Shown here in pieces: positions 24,653-35,550 of a stretch of DNA of 64,000 nucleotides. The stretch covers positions 183,313,420 through 183,377,419 of the forward strand of contig NC_057807.1 of the NCBI RefSeq assembly GCF_018294505.1, read 5' to 3'. The stretch's first letter is position 1. Each line of letters opens with the position of its first letter. A model generated the notes under the pieces. The model worked only from the letters and a program-made list of their open reading frames with translations. It did no database searches and was not told the DNA's origin. Origin of the DNA: Triticum aestivum (taxonomy: Eukaryota > Streptophyta > Magnoliopsida > Poales > Poaceae). The position numbers were made by a program, and so were the translations under genes.

Positions 24653-25265
24653 TGGGTGCATGAAGCCTTGGACGAAATATACAAGATGCCACTTCATAAA
24701 TTTCGTCTAGAGGCTATTCTAGGTGCTGCGTTACCTTATTATTGGGCCAGGCCCATGTAATTTCGAAATACATAAGTATAGGCTATTTTTAGAGTCCGTA
24801 TGTGTGGGGAAACAAGAGATAGGGTTGATTTCGGACCCCTTCACCAAGGGCCACGAAATTCCCCCCTCTTCCTCCATATATACAGCCCTTAGGGCACCGT
24901 TTAGACTTTGGGTTTTGTTTAGATTAAAAGTTTGCCATAGCTGCAACTTCGCGTACTTCGTTTGTGTTCAACGACCAGACAAAGGCGTCGCAGAACCCCA
25001 CCTTGATCAATAAATCTTTCATCTTATATTCGCAATATCCAGATTGCAATCTCAGTTTCTTGCTTGTTCTTCGTTTGCTCGCAGGAAACAGACCCTCGTG
25101 GTCAGGTTGATCGTGCTCTGGCGTGGTCAATAACCTCTCGGAGTTGGTTTAGCGATTGCTAAGGCGCGACGTCCTCGCACGTTCGTAGTCGGATCGTCAA
25201 AGTCGACTTCCACCAAAGCGAAATCCACCATCTCATCGAAAGACGGGACACCTTTGCCTCTATCA
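24349..25265 (+). repeat. 3' LTR of CRM-like copy 2
   Basis: 917 bp, nearly identical to 17503-18417. The first 304 bp are coding in frame with integrase. Confidence 0.96.
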
Positions 25266-25270
25266 GCGGG
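25266..25270. repeat. Target-site duplication GCGGG, right copy
   Basis: Pairs with 17498-17502. Confidence 0.93.
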
Positions 25271-26428
25271 TCTGGGCGACGGCGGAGGACCTTGGGGCGG
25301 CAGCGTGAACTGCATGCTGGACACTACGGCCCAAAGGGGCGGCAAAACAGCGGCGTACGAGATGTTGCAGCCGCGGGGACGGCCTCAGGAGGCGACATGG
25401 ACCATGTGCCGCAGCGCTACGGCGGCGACGCAACGGCGGCTCGCAAGTCAGTGCAGCCGCAGAGAGAACCATAGGGTGGCGGTGCTGCGACCCCGTTGCT
25501 CGATCTGGAGGGGCACGTTGTACTCGAGACAGTCTTTATGGGACCTGCGGAGACGTGTGCAACCGATGAGCCAGGTCGGTCACACGACGTAGATGAGGCG
25601 GATCGCGACGGCGGCCGGGTGATCAATCCGATCATGCGCGAGGTTGGGGAAGCCGCTCGGTGGAGGCGGCCTCGCGGAGGAGTGGCAGCGGAGTCCGAGA
25701 TGAAGCCGACGACGATGGATGACGAGGAATGACGTGCGAACGAGCGGCTAGCGCCCGGCGCCGGGGCGGCGAGGCCCGAGCGACCAACGCAGCAACAGCG
25801 CCCTAGCTCGAGGGCCTACGAGCCCGAACCAGCCGGCAGCCGGCCCGACGTAGTCGGCGATGTGGTCGTCGAGGTAGACGATAGGATGTCCGTACAGACG
25901 CGGCGGATGCGGGTGGTGTTGGAGAGGTCCCGATCGGAGGAGGGCGGCGACGATCGGGAGGGCCAGCGTGTCGCGCGAGGCCGCCGGGTCGGGGTGGATG
26001 CGAGGTGGTCGCGCCAATGTCGAAGTAGGGCAGCGACAGCCGGCGCAAGGCGACAGGCGGGCAGCCATGTGGAAGACAGCCGCGAGGGGCCGCTTGTCGC
26101 GCGAGGCTGCCGGGTCGGTGAAGAAGCTGGCCGCTCGCGCCGGTGTTGGAGTAGAGGCACACTAGGGTCGACGGCGGCGGCGGGCGACGCAAAGCGATCT
26201 TAGATCGAAAAGCCAAAAAGAGAACACCGATCAAGATGACCGGCGGGAGAGAAAAAGCCGAAGCAAGGACTCAGGAAAAAAACTCTCTAGGAAAGCCGGT
26301 CAACACGGCCGGCTAACGTACCCTAGGTACGGGTGATGCGGCCCCCAACAGCGGTCATGAAGGCCGTCCGCCCCGGAGGCGGCGCAGAGCGAAAGCGGCG
26401 GGCAGCGGCTGGGGTTGGATCAGCTAGG

Positions 26429-26437
26429 CTGATACCA
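26429..26437 (-). other. Primer-binding site, non-autonomous copia
   Basis: CTGATACCA, TGGTATCAG on the minus strand, directly abuts the 5' LTR. Confidence 0.85.
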
Positions 26438-26623
26438 TATTAGAAAGGATAGAGAGAGATTGATGAAATGGATGTAACTGAGCCTCGAGGGTGAGTATAT
26501 ATTAAGTATAAGACTTGAAGGACAAGATGCCTCTCCTAGAGATAAGGTAGGAGACATATTACAAATCTTAGACTACCAAATACATGTATAACAAATACAT
26601 GTATCCCAGATGTATCTCTAACA
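26438..26623 (-). repeat. 5' LTR of the non-autonomous copia-type element
   Basis: 186-bp partner of 16246-16407. Its outer end is TGTTAGAG on the minus strand; its inner end reads CTAATA, probably a mutated CTAACA. Confidence 0.9.
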
Positions 26624-26628
26624 CATAC
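26624..26628. repeat. Target-site duplication CATAC, right copy
   Basis: Pairs with 16241-16245. Confidence 0.9.
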
Positions 26629-26638
26629 ATAATATTAG

Positions 26639-26652
26639 AGACAAACCTAAAA
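26639..26652. repeat. SINE target-site duplication, left copy
   Basis: AGACAAACCTAAAA, 14 bp, repeated exactly at 26944-26957. Confidence 0.9.
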
Positions 26653-26943
26653 AATACGTATGGGTTAGAGGGACTATGGTATCCCAGCCCACCAAAGTTT
26701 AAATTCTGGTGCTCGCATTTATTACTGGATTTATTTCAGGATTTTCGGCAATGCTCATTTAGTGGGAGTAGACGTTCTCGTCGACGACGAGGTGCCTATG
26801 ATGACTTCGTAAATTTCAAGATAATATGCTGGCTCAGTCTTTCGGAGGTGCTCATAGAAGTAGAATGTGCGTGTGTACGTTCATAAGGGTGAGTGTATGC
26901 GTGTGTCTATGAGCGTTTGCGTGTGTACTGTGTTAAAAAAACA
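26653..26943 (+). mobile_element. tRNA-derived SINE-like retroposon
   Basis: About 290 bp, ending in a short poly-A (TGTGTTAAAAAAACA) and flanked by exact 14-bp duplications. Near the 5' end GTTTAAATTCTGG resembles a mutated tRNA B box (GGTTCAAATCC), the internal Pol III promoter of plant SINEs. The 3' half has the TGTGCGTGTGT / GAGTGTATGCG pattern common in Triticeae repeats. No protein is encoded, so it needs a LINE for mobility. A 5'-truncated LINE tail is the alternative. Confidence 0.75.
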
Positions 26944-26957
26944 AGACAAACCTAAAA
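26944..26957. repeat. SINE target-site duplication, right copy
   Basis: Exact match to 26639-26652. Confidence 0.9.
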
Positions 26958-27246
26958 TAATATGGATGCCATGGTTACCTTGGAAGAAAAAAAATTATAT
27001 GAAGATTTATATTCCAAAATCATCTATCTCTCCCTTCTGAAGCACATCAAACAGAACCTGTATAACATAACTATTACATACAACTATCTTATTTTTGCAT
27101 TGGCAGATCCCTCAAAATCTTAGTACAGAGCTAGCAAGAAAAGATTATACACACTATATAATAATCATGATTTTGAAAAATCATAAAGTTGGTAAAACAA
27201 AAAATACGAATATATTAGGAAATATCATTAGTCAGTCATCGTACCT

Positions 27247-27354
27247 GGCAAGTAATCTTAAATTCATTACTTGACCATGATACACATTACAATTAGATAT
27301 ACCCGGCAATGTAATCTTAAATTCATTGCTTGACCATGATACACATTACAATTA
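27247..27354. repeat. Tandem duplication of ~49 bp
   Basis: GTAATCTTAAATTCATT plus TTGACCATGATACACATTAC occurs at 27247-27294 and 27305-27354. Confidence 0.88.
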
Positions 27355-27962
27355 TAACTGAGCACCTTTCCTGCCCTCTCATGCTATTAGCGTTCCCAAC
27401 CATCGTATCTGGACTCGTGGTCGTTTTTAGTGTTGGATCTTCACTTAACCCCGCCTGGGCTTTCGTTACGCGAATACGGTGCTACACAGGCTGGGCCGCT
27501 ACTCCCGTGACAAAATCCCTGATCTGCTGTTAGCTGGGCCTCGAATCTTTCCTGTGTGATCAATTCATCCACGCGATCTCTCTGCATCCCCGCTCCCCTT
27601 CTTCCTTCCACTCGTGCCCTAGGCCTAATCGCCGTACTGACGATGACGGCTAGTGATGCTTTGGGTTGCTGCCACCACCCCTACTGCTCCCGGTCCCTCT
27701 GGTAGATATCACCGCAACCGCTTTTGTTCATCTTATTTTTTGACCCGTTTTCCTTAATCCTATTAGCAGTGCCACTCCATATCTCGGCCGCCGCAAAAGA
27801 TTGCTAGGTTTGGAGATGGTATTTCAGGTGCTAATGTCTTTCCGATCTCAATTTTGTACAGGTTGTGTTCATCAAGGTTCCAGTCAACTGATTCAGGCAA
27901 ATGTTGGGTGTTGGTACTCATCGAGCCGCCGATCTTCAATCCGATCCATTCAAGTCAAGCTT

Positions 27963-28030
27963 GACTGATCGATGCAGGGCGAACCAAGGCGGGCCTGACT
28001 GATTGATGCAGGGCGAAGCAAGGCCGGGCT
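27963..28030. repeat. Tandem duplication, 2 x 34 bp
   Basis: GACTGATCGATGCAGGGCGA and following bases are repeated at 27963-27996 and 27997-28030 with three or four differences. Confidence 0.88.
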
Positions 28031-30938
28031 CAATTTTTGTTGGTTCTATCGATGGCGGTAACGGCCTCGCTCGACTCTTCCTTGGCGTTGACACTTGACA
28101 TGCGGTGGATTTTCACGTCCCTATGCGCCTTCCTCTAATCACTAGGTAACAATACAAAGGGTATTCCAAATTTCCATCTCTGCTCCTCTGCCACGCTTTG
28201 TTCCCCCTTTCTGAGTGTTTGTAATTTGCAACTTAATTTCTTGTTTATACAGTTTAACATGGATTGATTGGTCGAGGAGAGTATGTCAACAAGATATGAT
28301 GCTAGAAACATGGAGTTCCCCAGGGAGTCAGCTCGATGTACTACAGTAACCTCGGCTGATCTTATCTTCGCAACCTCTGAATGGCTTTACGACTTGCAAA
28401 TTAGGATCCCTGATTATATTGCTATGTTTTGATACATGGTTGTACCTTCCGAAACCTGTGTTGGATGCTTCGGGTGTTGTCTTCCTCAATGAGAAATCGT
28501 TCCATGCACCCGGCAACAGTGAGAACAGACTTCAGAACTTATGTTAGAACAGTCTTAACTGGAACAGAATTAACTAAACTCTTGGTCCGATATGTAATTT
28601 GTGATAAAATCTTACCTTCTTTTGGTTTTCTAACAAATGTCTTGGCTCTGTTTTGTTTGGAGCCACCCGGTAGTTCTATGCTGCTGCACAAATACATTGT
28701 GCTTTTTAGGACTGAATTTTTTTCATCGTATCAATTCTTCTGGATGATGTTCTATTTGCTCATTTTTTAAACTCATGGAATGAAAACATTTTATTCTCAA
28801 CTCTAATTTTAAAACTGGATATGTTTTTTCATTACCAGAAAATATTCTGCTCTCTCATTTCCAACCAAAATATATATCTTTAGTAAGTATTTAACTTTCA
28901 CCTTGCATACCTTCATGCATTTTATAAATTCGTACTGTTCCATATACTCGTATAAATTCCTGTATTAAGGTAGTCTTTAATGCGATCGATTATCTAACTT
29001 TTCTCCTGCTCTGTTTACAAGTATGCAGGGCTCATATCTGAAGTATGGTCGAAGCATTGCTGTTAGGCAAGGTGGTTAATTGTGTCCAGATTATTGATGG
29101 GTGGTTTTCATCCTTAACTGTAGCTTCACCAAAGTTGGATTGTTGCACGCTTGCAGATACGCGTAGTTTCAGTTTGGCTTGTGATATTGGTATTTTATAA
29201 AAAATAATTCCACACTTGATGTAGAAAGATCATTCCGAAATGAGCACGTTCCATGTAATCTGGGTGGCACTCAACCATATATTCTATGTACAGAACTCTC
29301 CGTTTGCACAACACTGGAACATTGGTAACATATTTTGACTCCGGTATTTCCTCTCTGGTCTGATGTACGTCATCTCAGTCTACGGAAAATAAAAGTTTAC
29401 CCAAATTATTATAGAACCGATTAATTAAAATTTCCATTTGACTTCCATCTTTACCCATTGGCTTATTTTAGTGATGTTGAATATGGTTACTGCTTCCATT
29501 TTTTCTCCCATGAACAGATGAAGCTTCGATAATTTGTGAACCTGCATGCTGCTATGGTGTTCCACCAAATTGGAAATATGTTCCTACATTTCCATGGAAG
29601 TGTTTCGTGTATTTCGTATGCTTTGATTTACAATTAGCTTGGCAATTACATCAATCAGGGTGTGTTACTAAATATCTGGTTCAGTTTTCAATATATCACT
29701 ATCCAACTCCAAGAATGACTTCATTTACTGTTTTCCTTTCCTTTTTATTGTTTTAGGTGCACGGACATTGAACTATAGAGAGTATGCATTTAATAGGTAT
29801 ATCTAAGCTTCTTTGTTCATTTCAAAATAAGTACGGAAGTTGCTTTAATGTGTATGGGTTCCAGACTTATATATTGACTAGATGTGTGTATGGGGGGTAG
29901 GTAAATTTGATGCAGTTATGCACTAACCAAGGAAACACCACAGCTCCAGCCCTCTTATCATCGTAGACATCACAAAGCAACCACCCTGTCATTATTTCGA
30001 ACATTGATATTCCTTCTAATGATATTTTTTGGGAATGTTCTTCCCTTTCTGCAGTTAATGTTGGTAGTTTTCCATAGATTGAAGAGATGCCAGTTCATTT
30101 AATTTATGTGCTTATACTATTTTGCCAATTGTTCTTTCTATTTTGCGTAGCATCTCAGAAACTTCAAACTTCACTGTGTGGAGTGATCAAGTTGGAATCT
30201 GGTCTTACTTCGTGTGTTATATAGTCTTGTGCTAAACGGATGAAGTGCATTTTCATTAGATGATTTCATTTCCATTACTCATGTTGATTCGTTTTAGCAT
30301 GTCCGTGTTCATACATTATATCTCAATGCTGTCTTCAAATTTGAGTGGAAATGATATTTTCAAACTTCACCCTGCAAACTCTAATCTGAATGTTGTAACA
30401 AAAGAAACAAGACTTCCCTTTACCCTTTCAATAACAAATTAGGTCAACTTGTATGCGAGCTACCTTTGAGCAAATAAGATATATGTGGTCGGTTTTGATA
30501 GAATTTTCGCTGATGCATGATTGAGGTGGTGATCATGGCTGTAGTGAGGAATGACAGAGGGCTACTTGGAGGTGGTTGCTGTAGCACGCTGTGCTATTAT
30601 GACCTGGAACTATAGAATTGATGTCAAGTTTATATTTGATGTTTTTTGTTTCACTAAAGCTTGTACCAAACAATGATACTATGTTCCATAGATGGTTTTC
30701 TTCGTATTTATGGTTCTCCAAGATCTAATCTTCTCCAGCGAATATAACCGGCCATTATGCCCATCATTTTTATGCATCACAACTTAGATTGAGCAATGGC
30801 AGTACATTACATACACAACTTCTCTACTCTTCATAGTCTTACTACAAATTTTATCATGTATCTTTAGGTTTCTTTGAAAATGACTTCTATCATATCACGT
30901 GTATCTTTATGTTTCTTCGAAAGTTACTTCCTATCGTA

Positions 30939-33083
30939 TCTCTACTACCTAAAAGAAACGTAGCGTTCCCTCTCCCTTCTGACGTCGTCTGCCGTTCGTC
31001 GAGCATTCTACTTCTCTTCGGCGTGCACATGGGCCAAGCCTAGCAAAACCGCGCCAGCCCACATGTCCCTCGCACGTTCTGCTCCCATCGACCAGGCGTG
31101 CTAGGTTTGGGTCGTCGCCAGCACCAGCGCACCCCTTGCCTCCTTTGCCGCACCTCGCCCTTCTATGTCGGACCTCGCTGCCGCAGACCTCTGGTACGGC
31201 ATCACCATCTGGACCCTCCCACACCCTGCCAGCACGCCGCCAAACACCCTCCTCGCCCACACGCGGTGGCCTCTCTGATCCCACGGTTGCGCTCGCCCCT
31301 GTCCTCGCCGGCGTCGCAGCCTCAGGACAGGTAGACCCCAGCTCCACCGCCTGCGGCGACAGGTCTTTCTTCCACCGCCTTGGGCCAAGGAGACCAGCCG
31401 CCTCCTCCTCTCCTGAAGCACCACCCTGCACCAGCCTGAATGTTTGTTACTTACACTATTTTCTAATTCAATTGACTTTTTCAATGTAGATTATTGAAGC
31501 TCTTATGAAGTAGCGATTGACTAAAACCAGGGGCAAGATGAGGATTTGTTTGCTTGAACAACAGAGATTGCTTGGATTAAGTGGGGTGAAGATGTTCTTG
31601 TTGTCTATATCTGAAATGAAAAACCTGATGAAGATCCTTCTGAGGAAAGGTTCTCTTTGACTGTTTGTTCTTTGAACTCTTTTCCCGTCTCCTTATATTC
31701 ATGTCTTAATTCTATTTTTGGGTAGGCGTTAGATGTGCCTCTTCTCGCACTGCACAGGGCCATCAACAGAGAAGCTAAACAAGCAACACTGCAGTAGGAA
31801 AAACAATGATACACGGCGCTCTCCCAGTGTGCGCGCCCAATATAATGTAAAAATGGTAGTAGCTTCTTGTTATTCAGAAAGTAAATGTAGACATTTGTTG
31901 TAAGATTCCAGTACAGGTAAGATTTTGAGGTGAGATAGTAGCCGTGTTATATTTATAAAACAAAGTTCTGTACTCAGTCTAATGTTTCGTGCCTCACGAA
32001 TGAATTCAGGTAAAGGCAACAACTGCTAGCTGCTCTGCCGCAGGTGCAAAGACAAACTTAATCCTTTGCCGAAAACAATTGCACTACGCACTAGCACAAT
32101 CACCTGTAGGCAGGGGTGAAGCCAGTAGTCAATGGGTCATCTCCATACTCCAGGTTCAGCATTAATTACTATAGATTAGTGTGGTATTGCCGAAAACAAT
32201 AGTACCAAGCACGAACACAATCACCTGAGTATATTACATTGGGTATACCACTGATTACTATTTGATTAGCATCAATTTCTATAGGTTTTGAAGGCAAGAG
32301 ATTCAAAGTCGGGCTGTAATCTCATTGGGGTCGTTTCTTATCATCATTGGGGACTGCATGTTTTCAACAGACCATTTTTATCTCATATCCAGTAGTTTTG
32401 ATGGCAAATAGACACTGCTTTACTTTAACTTTTTTGTGTGGGCGTGTCCTTTTATTACGTTGGAACTTGGAAGTGGTATGTTGGTGTTGCATTTGTGACA
32501 CTAAAAGTTGTACTTGCTAATGATACCAGGTGGTATCTTGAGAATGTGTTATTTCCTTGAAATAATCACCATTGTTTTGTCACTTGGTCTTTATCACATA
32601 TTGGTATACACTAGAACATAGTAACAGGCTTGCCGATCAAAACATCTGTTGACGGCTTGTTCATCTTGTATATTACTTAAAACCAGATGGACACTGAGCC
32701 TGAATACAGAATAGTTTTTTTCATCGTTGCGAAATATTATTTTGCTTTAATCAATGTGTGTATATATATATTTTCCATGGCTGCCAAACACCCCGTCTAA
32801 ATAAAACACAATCAATCTACGCATTATATTGCCAGATGCAACCCCCAAAAAAGTCGCCAAATGTGCAATTGAGGGTGGTGGAAATCTTGGACTGGGGAGG
32901 AGGAGATAATTTGATGAAGAAGAAAAAGAAGAAGAAAACAAATAAGAAAAACAAGAATAAAATGTCCATGAGAATTCTAAATGTATAAATTTGACATGAT
33001 TAGTGTTGGACCACTAGAATTTTATGCTCCTTGTCCGTCTAATTTTATTATGCTCCCGATGCAACGCACGGGCAATTACCTAG
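30939..33083 (+). mobile_element. Non-autonomous Helitron
   Basis: 2145 bp from A|TCTCTACTACCTAAAAG to a 3' end with hairpin 33055-33072 (CCCG-A-TGC / GCA-CGGG), an 11-base spacer and CTAG|T. Both TC and CTRR termini and the A/T insertion site match plant Helitrons. There is no Rep/helicase. The GC-rich 31000-31440 has frames on both strands, rich in Pro/Ser/Arg, with no recognisable family; it may be captured sequence. The ends are not supported by any target duplication, as expected for Helitrons. Confidence 0.75.
33055..33072 (+). other. Helitron 3' hairpin
   Basis: Stem CCCG/CGGG extended by TGC/GCA around a three-base loop with one bulged A, 11 nt before the CTAG terminus. Confidence 0.75.
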
Positions 33084-33155
33084 TACTTATAAAAGTACCT
33101 ACCATTCTATTCTAAAAATAGATGGGCGCGACAACGCGTGCCTTCGATGATCTAG
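33084..33155 (+). mobile_element. 3' end of a second, outer Helitron
   Basis: A second hairpin (33124-33142, GGGCGCG / CGCGTGCC around ACAA) is followed by TTCGATGAT and CTAG|T. This is again a Helitron 3' signature, 72 bp beyond the first. The 2.1-kb Helitron would have inserted near the 3' end of this one. Its 5' end could not be located; it may lie in 27.3-30.9 kb. Confidence 0.5.
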
Positions 33156-33434
33156 TTACAATTAGATATACCCGATAACTGCCACACATGTGGTGTATCG
33201 GATAGTTGTGCCACACGTCTCGTGTGGCATGGACAGGAACCAGCCCGCACGACCGCGTCCGGGCGCGCAAAGGCACGGCCCGCACGTCCGGTGTGTGGCA
33301 ACCCCGCCCGCACATCCGGGCCAGAGGACCCAGCAGCCCGCACGATCCAGCCGTCACGGCCTCTGATCGATCCCCAATCCCGACTGTCGCCATCTTCTCC
33401 CACCTCCCGAACCCCTACCTCCATCGCCGGCCTT

Positions 33435-33458
33435 CTCTGGTTGCCATGGCAACCAGAG
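33435..33458. repeat. Perfect 24-bp palindrome
   Basis: CTCTGGTTGCCA and its exact inverse complement meet at CCATGG. The core TTGCCATGGCAA contains the TTGCCATG motif that recurs in the introns downstream. Confidence 0.95.
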
Positions 33459-34737
33459 CAGATCCGTAGGGCCTTCCCACCGCAAACCACACCCCTCATC
33501 TCCCCCCACCCCCTCCTCCCCCACCCCCACTCCAATAACGCCCTTCAAAGACGACCAACTAAAAGCAGGTGATTATCCCGATCTCCCTACTGCTTCTCAT
33601 CCTTCTTCTGGGCAGAAAATTGCAAAATTACCGACGAAGTTGGCAACTAGATCCATCCTATAGTGGTAAAACTCTACATGGCTTGTGTGTCTTCACAGTT
33701 GCCAAGCAGAATACACTAGATCTGCCATGTACTACGCTAGAGATAACCATAAGTTCTCAGTAGATTGATGCACGTAGTTGGTGAATGAATGGATGTGTAG
33801 GAATCCATAAAAAGGGAGAGAAAATTGAGAAATTTGGAATAATGGGGGGTGTGAAAATTAATTGCCACTGGTGTCTAACGTCAATTGCCACCTATCATTG
33901 TCGTCAACTGCCACCATGTCAACTTATTGCTTGCCATCCTATTGTAGTGGCTGGTGCCATCGAATCAAACAGATAGCTAGAACCCAGATTTTAGAAAAGA
34001 TAGTGGATGTGCATGTCCTACTAGCCATGATATGTTGGTTGCCTACGCATGAAAATGTGATAACACTGACGTGTTAACTTCTACATGCAAGCAGCACAAG
34101 GATACATTTTTTGTGGATTGTTGATGCGTTCTTGTTCATGCAGTGATTGAGAGCACATTGGCAGAAACGAGACGCGGAAAAGAATGAATCACGAAGATGG
34201 CGCTGATACTTGGGGTTCGCAAAGACCAGAAATGCCCCCTTGGGATGCATCAGAGTACAGTCAACTCATTTCTGCAGGGCCGTTGCTGCCACTACTAGAA
34301 CAGTATGCAGGCATTGGTATGATGTGTGATAACAAAGAAAAGAACAGTTGCCATGTTCGCGACGATGAAGATGACATTCTACTTATGTCATACACTGTCA
34401 TTTTTTCGCAGGTTCTTATGACCAAAACACACTCAGGGGGCCTCCGTGGCAAGTTCAGTCACAGGGCGCTAACACTGACAAATGTACGGGCAGCCAACTT
34501 CAACTAGCTAATATGTCTAATCAAGGTAACGCATACGAAAAAGAACACATACTGGTCTGGACATGAAAAATAAACTTGCAAAGGTTGGCAAAAGACTCAC
34601 GAGTTATGACGGGGGAAAATGCAGAACCTTCATGCAACACGTGGCATCAAGCAACACCCATGTACCTGCCATCGACGTCATGCACAGGTGAGTCCATAAA
34701 AAGTGAAGTTGTAGACGGTGAATTAGCAGAAGGAGCA

Positions 34738-34972
34738 TAGTTGACAACTGCAGTTGCCATGACTGGACAACTGCAATTGCCATGAATAAATAACTGCAGT
34801 TGTCATCTCTGTACAACTGTTGTTGCCCTCCCTGGACAACTGTAGTTGCCATGGAGGAACAACTGCAGTTGCCATGCCAGGATAACTGCAGTTGCCATGC
34901 CAGGACAACTACAGTTGCCATGCCAGGACAACTGCAGTTGCCATGCCAGCACAAACTGCAGTTGCCATATAT
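34738..34972. repeat. 23-bp repeats CAACTGCAGTTGCCATG in an intron
   Basis: About ten imperfect units of roughly 23 bp with the consensus GGACAACTGCAGTTGCCATGC. Seven carry exact TTGCCATG. Each unit includes the 12-bp palindrome CAACTGCAGTTG. Confidence 0.92.
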
Positions 34973-35379
34973 TGACCAACTACTACGATGCTTACAGGTT
35001 ATTATGGTGGTGGTACCCGGCAAACGTCTCGTGGCAAGCTTCACAGATTGCAGATAGAGCACGTCAATTTGGTGTGACAGACCACATAAGATGGGCACAT
35101 GCAGCACAACAAGGTAAGGAAAAAAATTGAAACACAAAAGAGCACTACATTTGTTTTTGTGGCAAAATAGCACGTGACGAAAAAGAAGATTTATATCAGT
35201 GATGGTGGACAAAATCAAGCATAAAACGCTAACAAGTGGTTGTGCGCAATGAGTCATATATTGTATTCGGAAATTTGCCAACTGCTAAAAGCATGTGTGC
35301 AACACTAATGGTTGATCGTATTTGCCTAGTGAGCTCAAGCCTAGAATGCAAAGTTTTGATGCTAGAACACACTGGTTGC

Positions 35380-35550
35380 CATGTATTGGTAGCAGTATTT
35401 GCCATGTATGCAGGACTGCAGCTGCCATGCATATAGAATCCAAGTTTTCGTACTAAAAAGGAGCTGGTTGTCGTGCATTGGCAAACAATAGTTGCCATGT
35501 TTGTTGGACTGTAGCTGCCATGACTGGAGAACTACAGTTGCCATGCATGT
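35380..35550. repeat. Dispersed TTGCCATG units
   Basis: Five or six looser copies (TTGCCATGTATTG, CTGCCATGCAT, GTTGCCATGTTTG, CTGCCATGACTGG, GTTGCCATGCATG) in the intron before the FAR1-domain exon. Confidence 0.85.

Larger units (their letters stand above)
17503..25265 (+). mobile_element. Complete CRM-like Ty3/gypsy retrotransposon, copy 2
   Basis: Full-length 7763-bp element with LTRs 17503-18417 and 24349-25265, primer site 18420-18428, leader, gag-pol 19551-24652 and polypurine tract 24336-24348. TSD is GCGGG. It is the same family as 92-7817 but on the opposite strand and much less damaged. The LTRs differ by eye at about 12 of 915 positions, so the insertion is young. The coding frame ends about 300 bp inside the 3' LTR, as in group A CRM elements. 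It interrupts the non-autonomous copia-type element. Confidence 0.95.
16246..26623 (-). mobile_element. Non-autonomous copia-type element, split by a nested gypsy
   Basis: The minus-strand element has LTRs at 26438-26623 (5') and 16246-16407 (3'), a primer site at 26429-26437, a polypurine tract at 16408-16414 and TSD CATAC. Without the nested gypsy (17503-25265 plus one GCGGG) it is about 2.6 kb. The GC-rich interior carries open frames on both strands but nothing resembling gag, protease, integrase or RT. The TGTTAG...CTAACA LTR termini and Met-tRNA primer site suggest a copia-derived, TRIM/LARD-like element moved by proteins from elsewhere. I could not assign a family name. Confidence 0.85.
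26958..30938. other. Unassigned AT-rich DNA
   Basis: No recognisable protein or element ends over 4 kb. 27540-27700 is GC-richer and reads like a 5' UTR, followed by splice-like steps (for example near 27860 and 28250), so this may be old captured gene sequence in a Helitron. Two small duplications are listed separately. The longest frames have no family signature and are probably chance. Confidence 0.4.

Noticed and set aside
25748..26234. Arg/Pro-rich protein genes in the copia-type interior
   Set aside because: Open in several frames on both strands because of high GC, with no family motif; they lie within a non-coding element.
10505..33083. One 22.6-kb DNA transposon bounded by inverted GTGCGTTGCA-type ends
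   Set aside because: The two ends match Helitron 3' hairpins with CTAG in opposite orientations and have no shared target duplication, so two separate Helitrons fit better.
34738..34972. CRISPR-like array (regular repeats near 23 bp)
   Set aside because: No unique spacers of constant length, units degenerate, and the setting is a plant transposase intron.
34604..35281. 225-codon minus-strand protein with WHGN repeats
   Set aside because: It is the reverse reading of the 23-bp TTGCCATG repeats in an intron.
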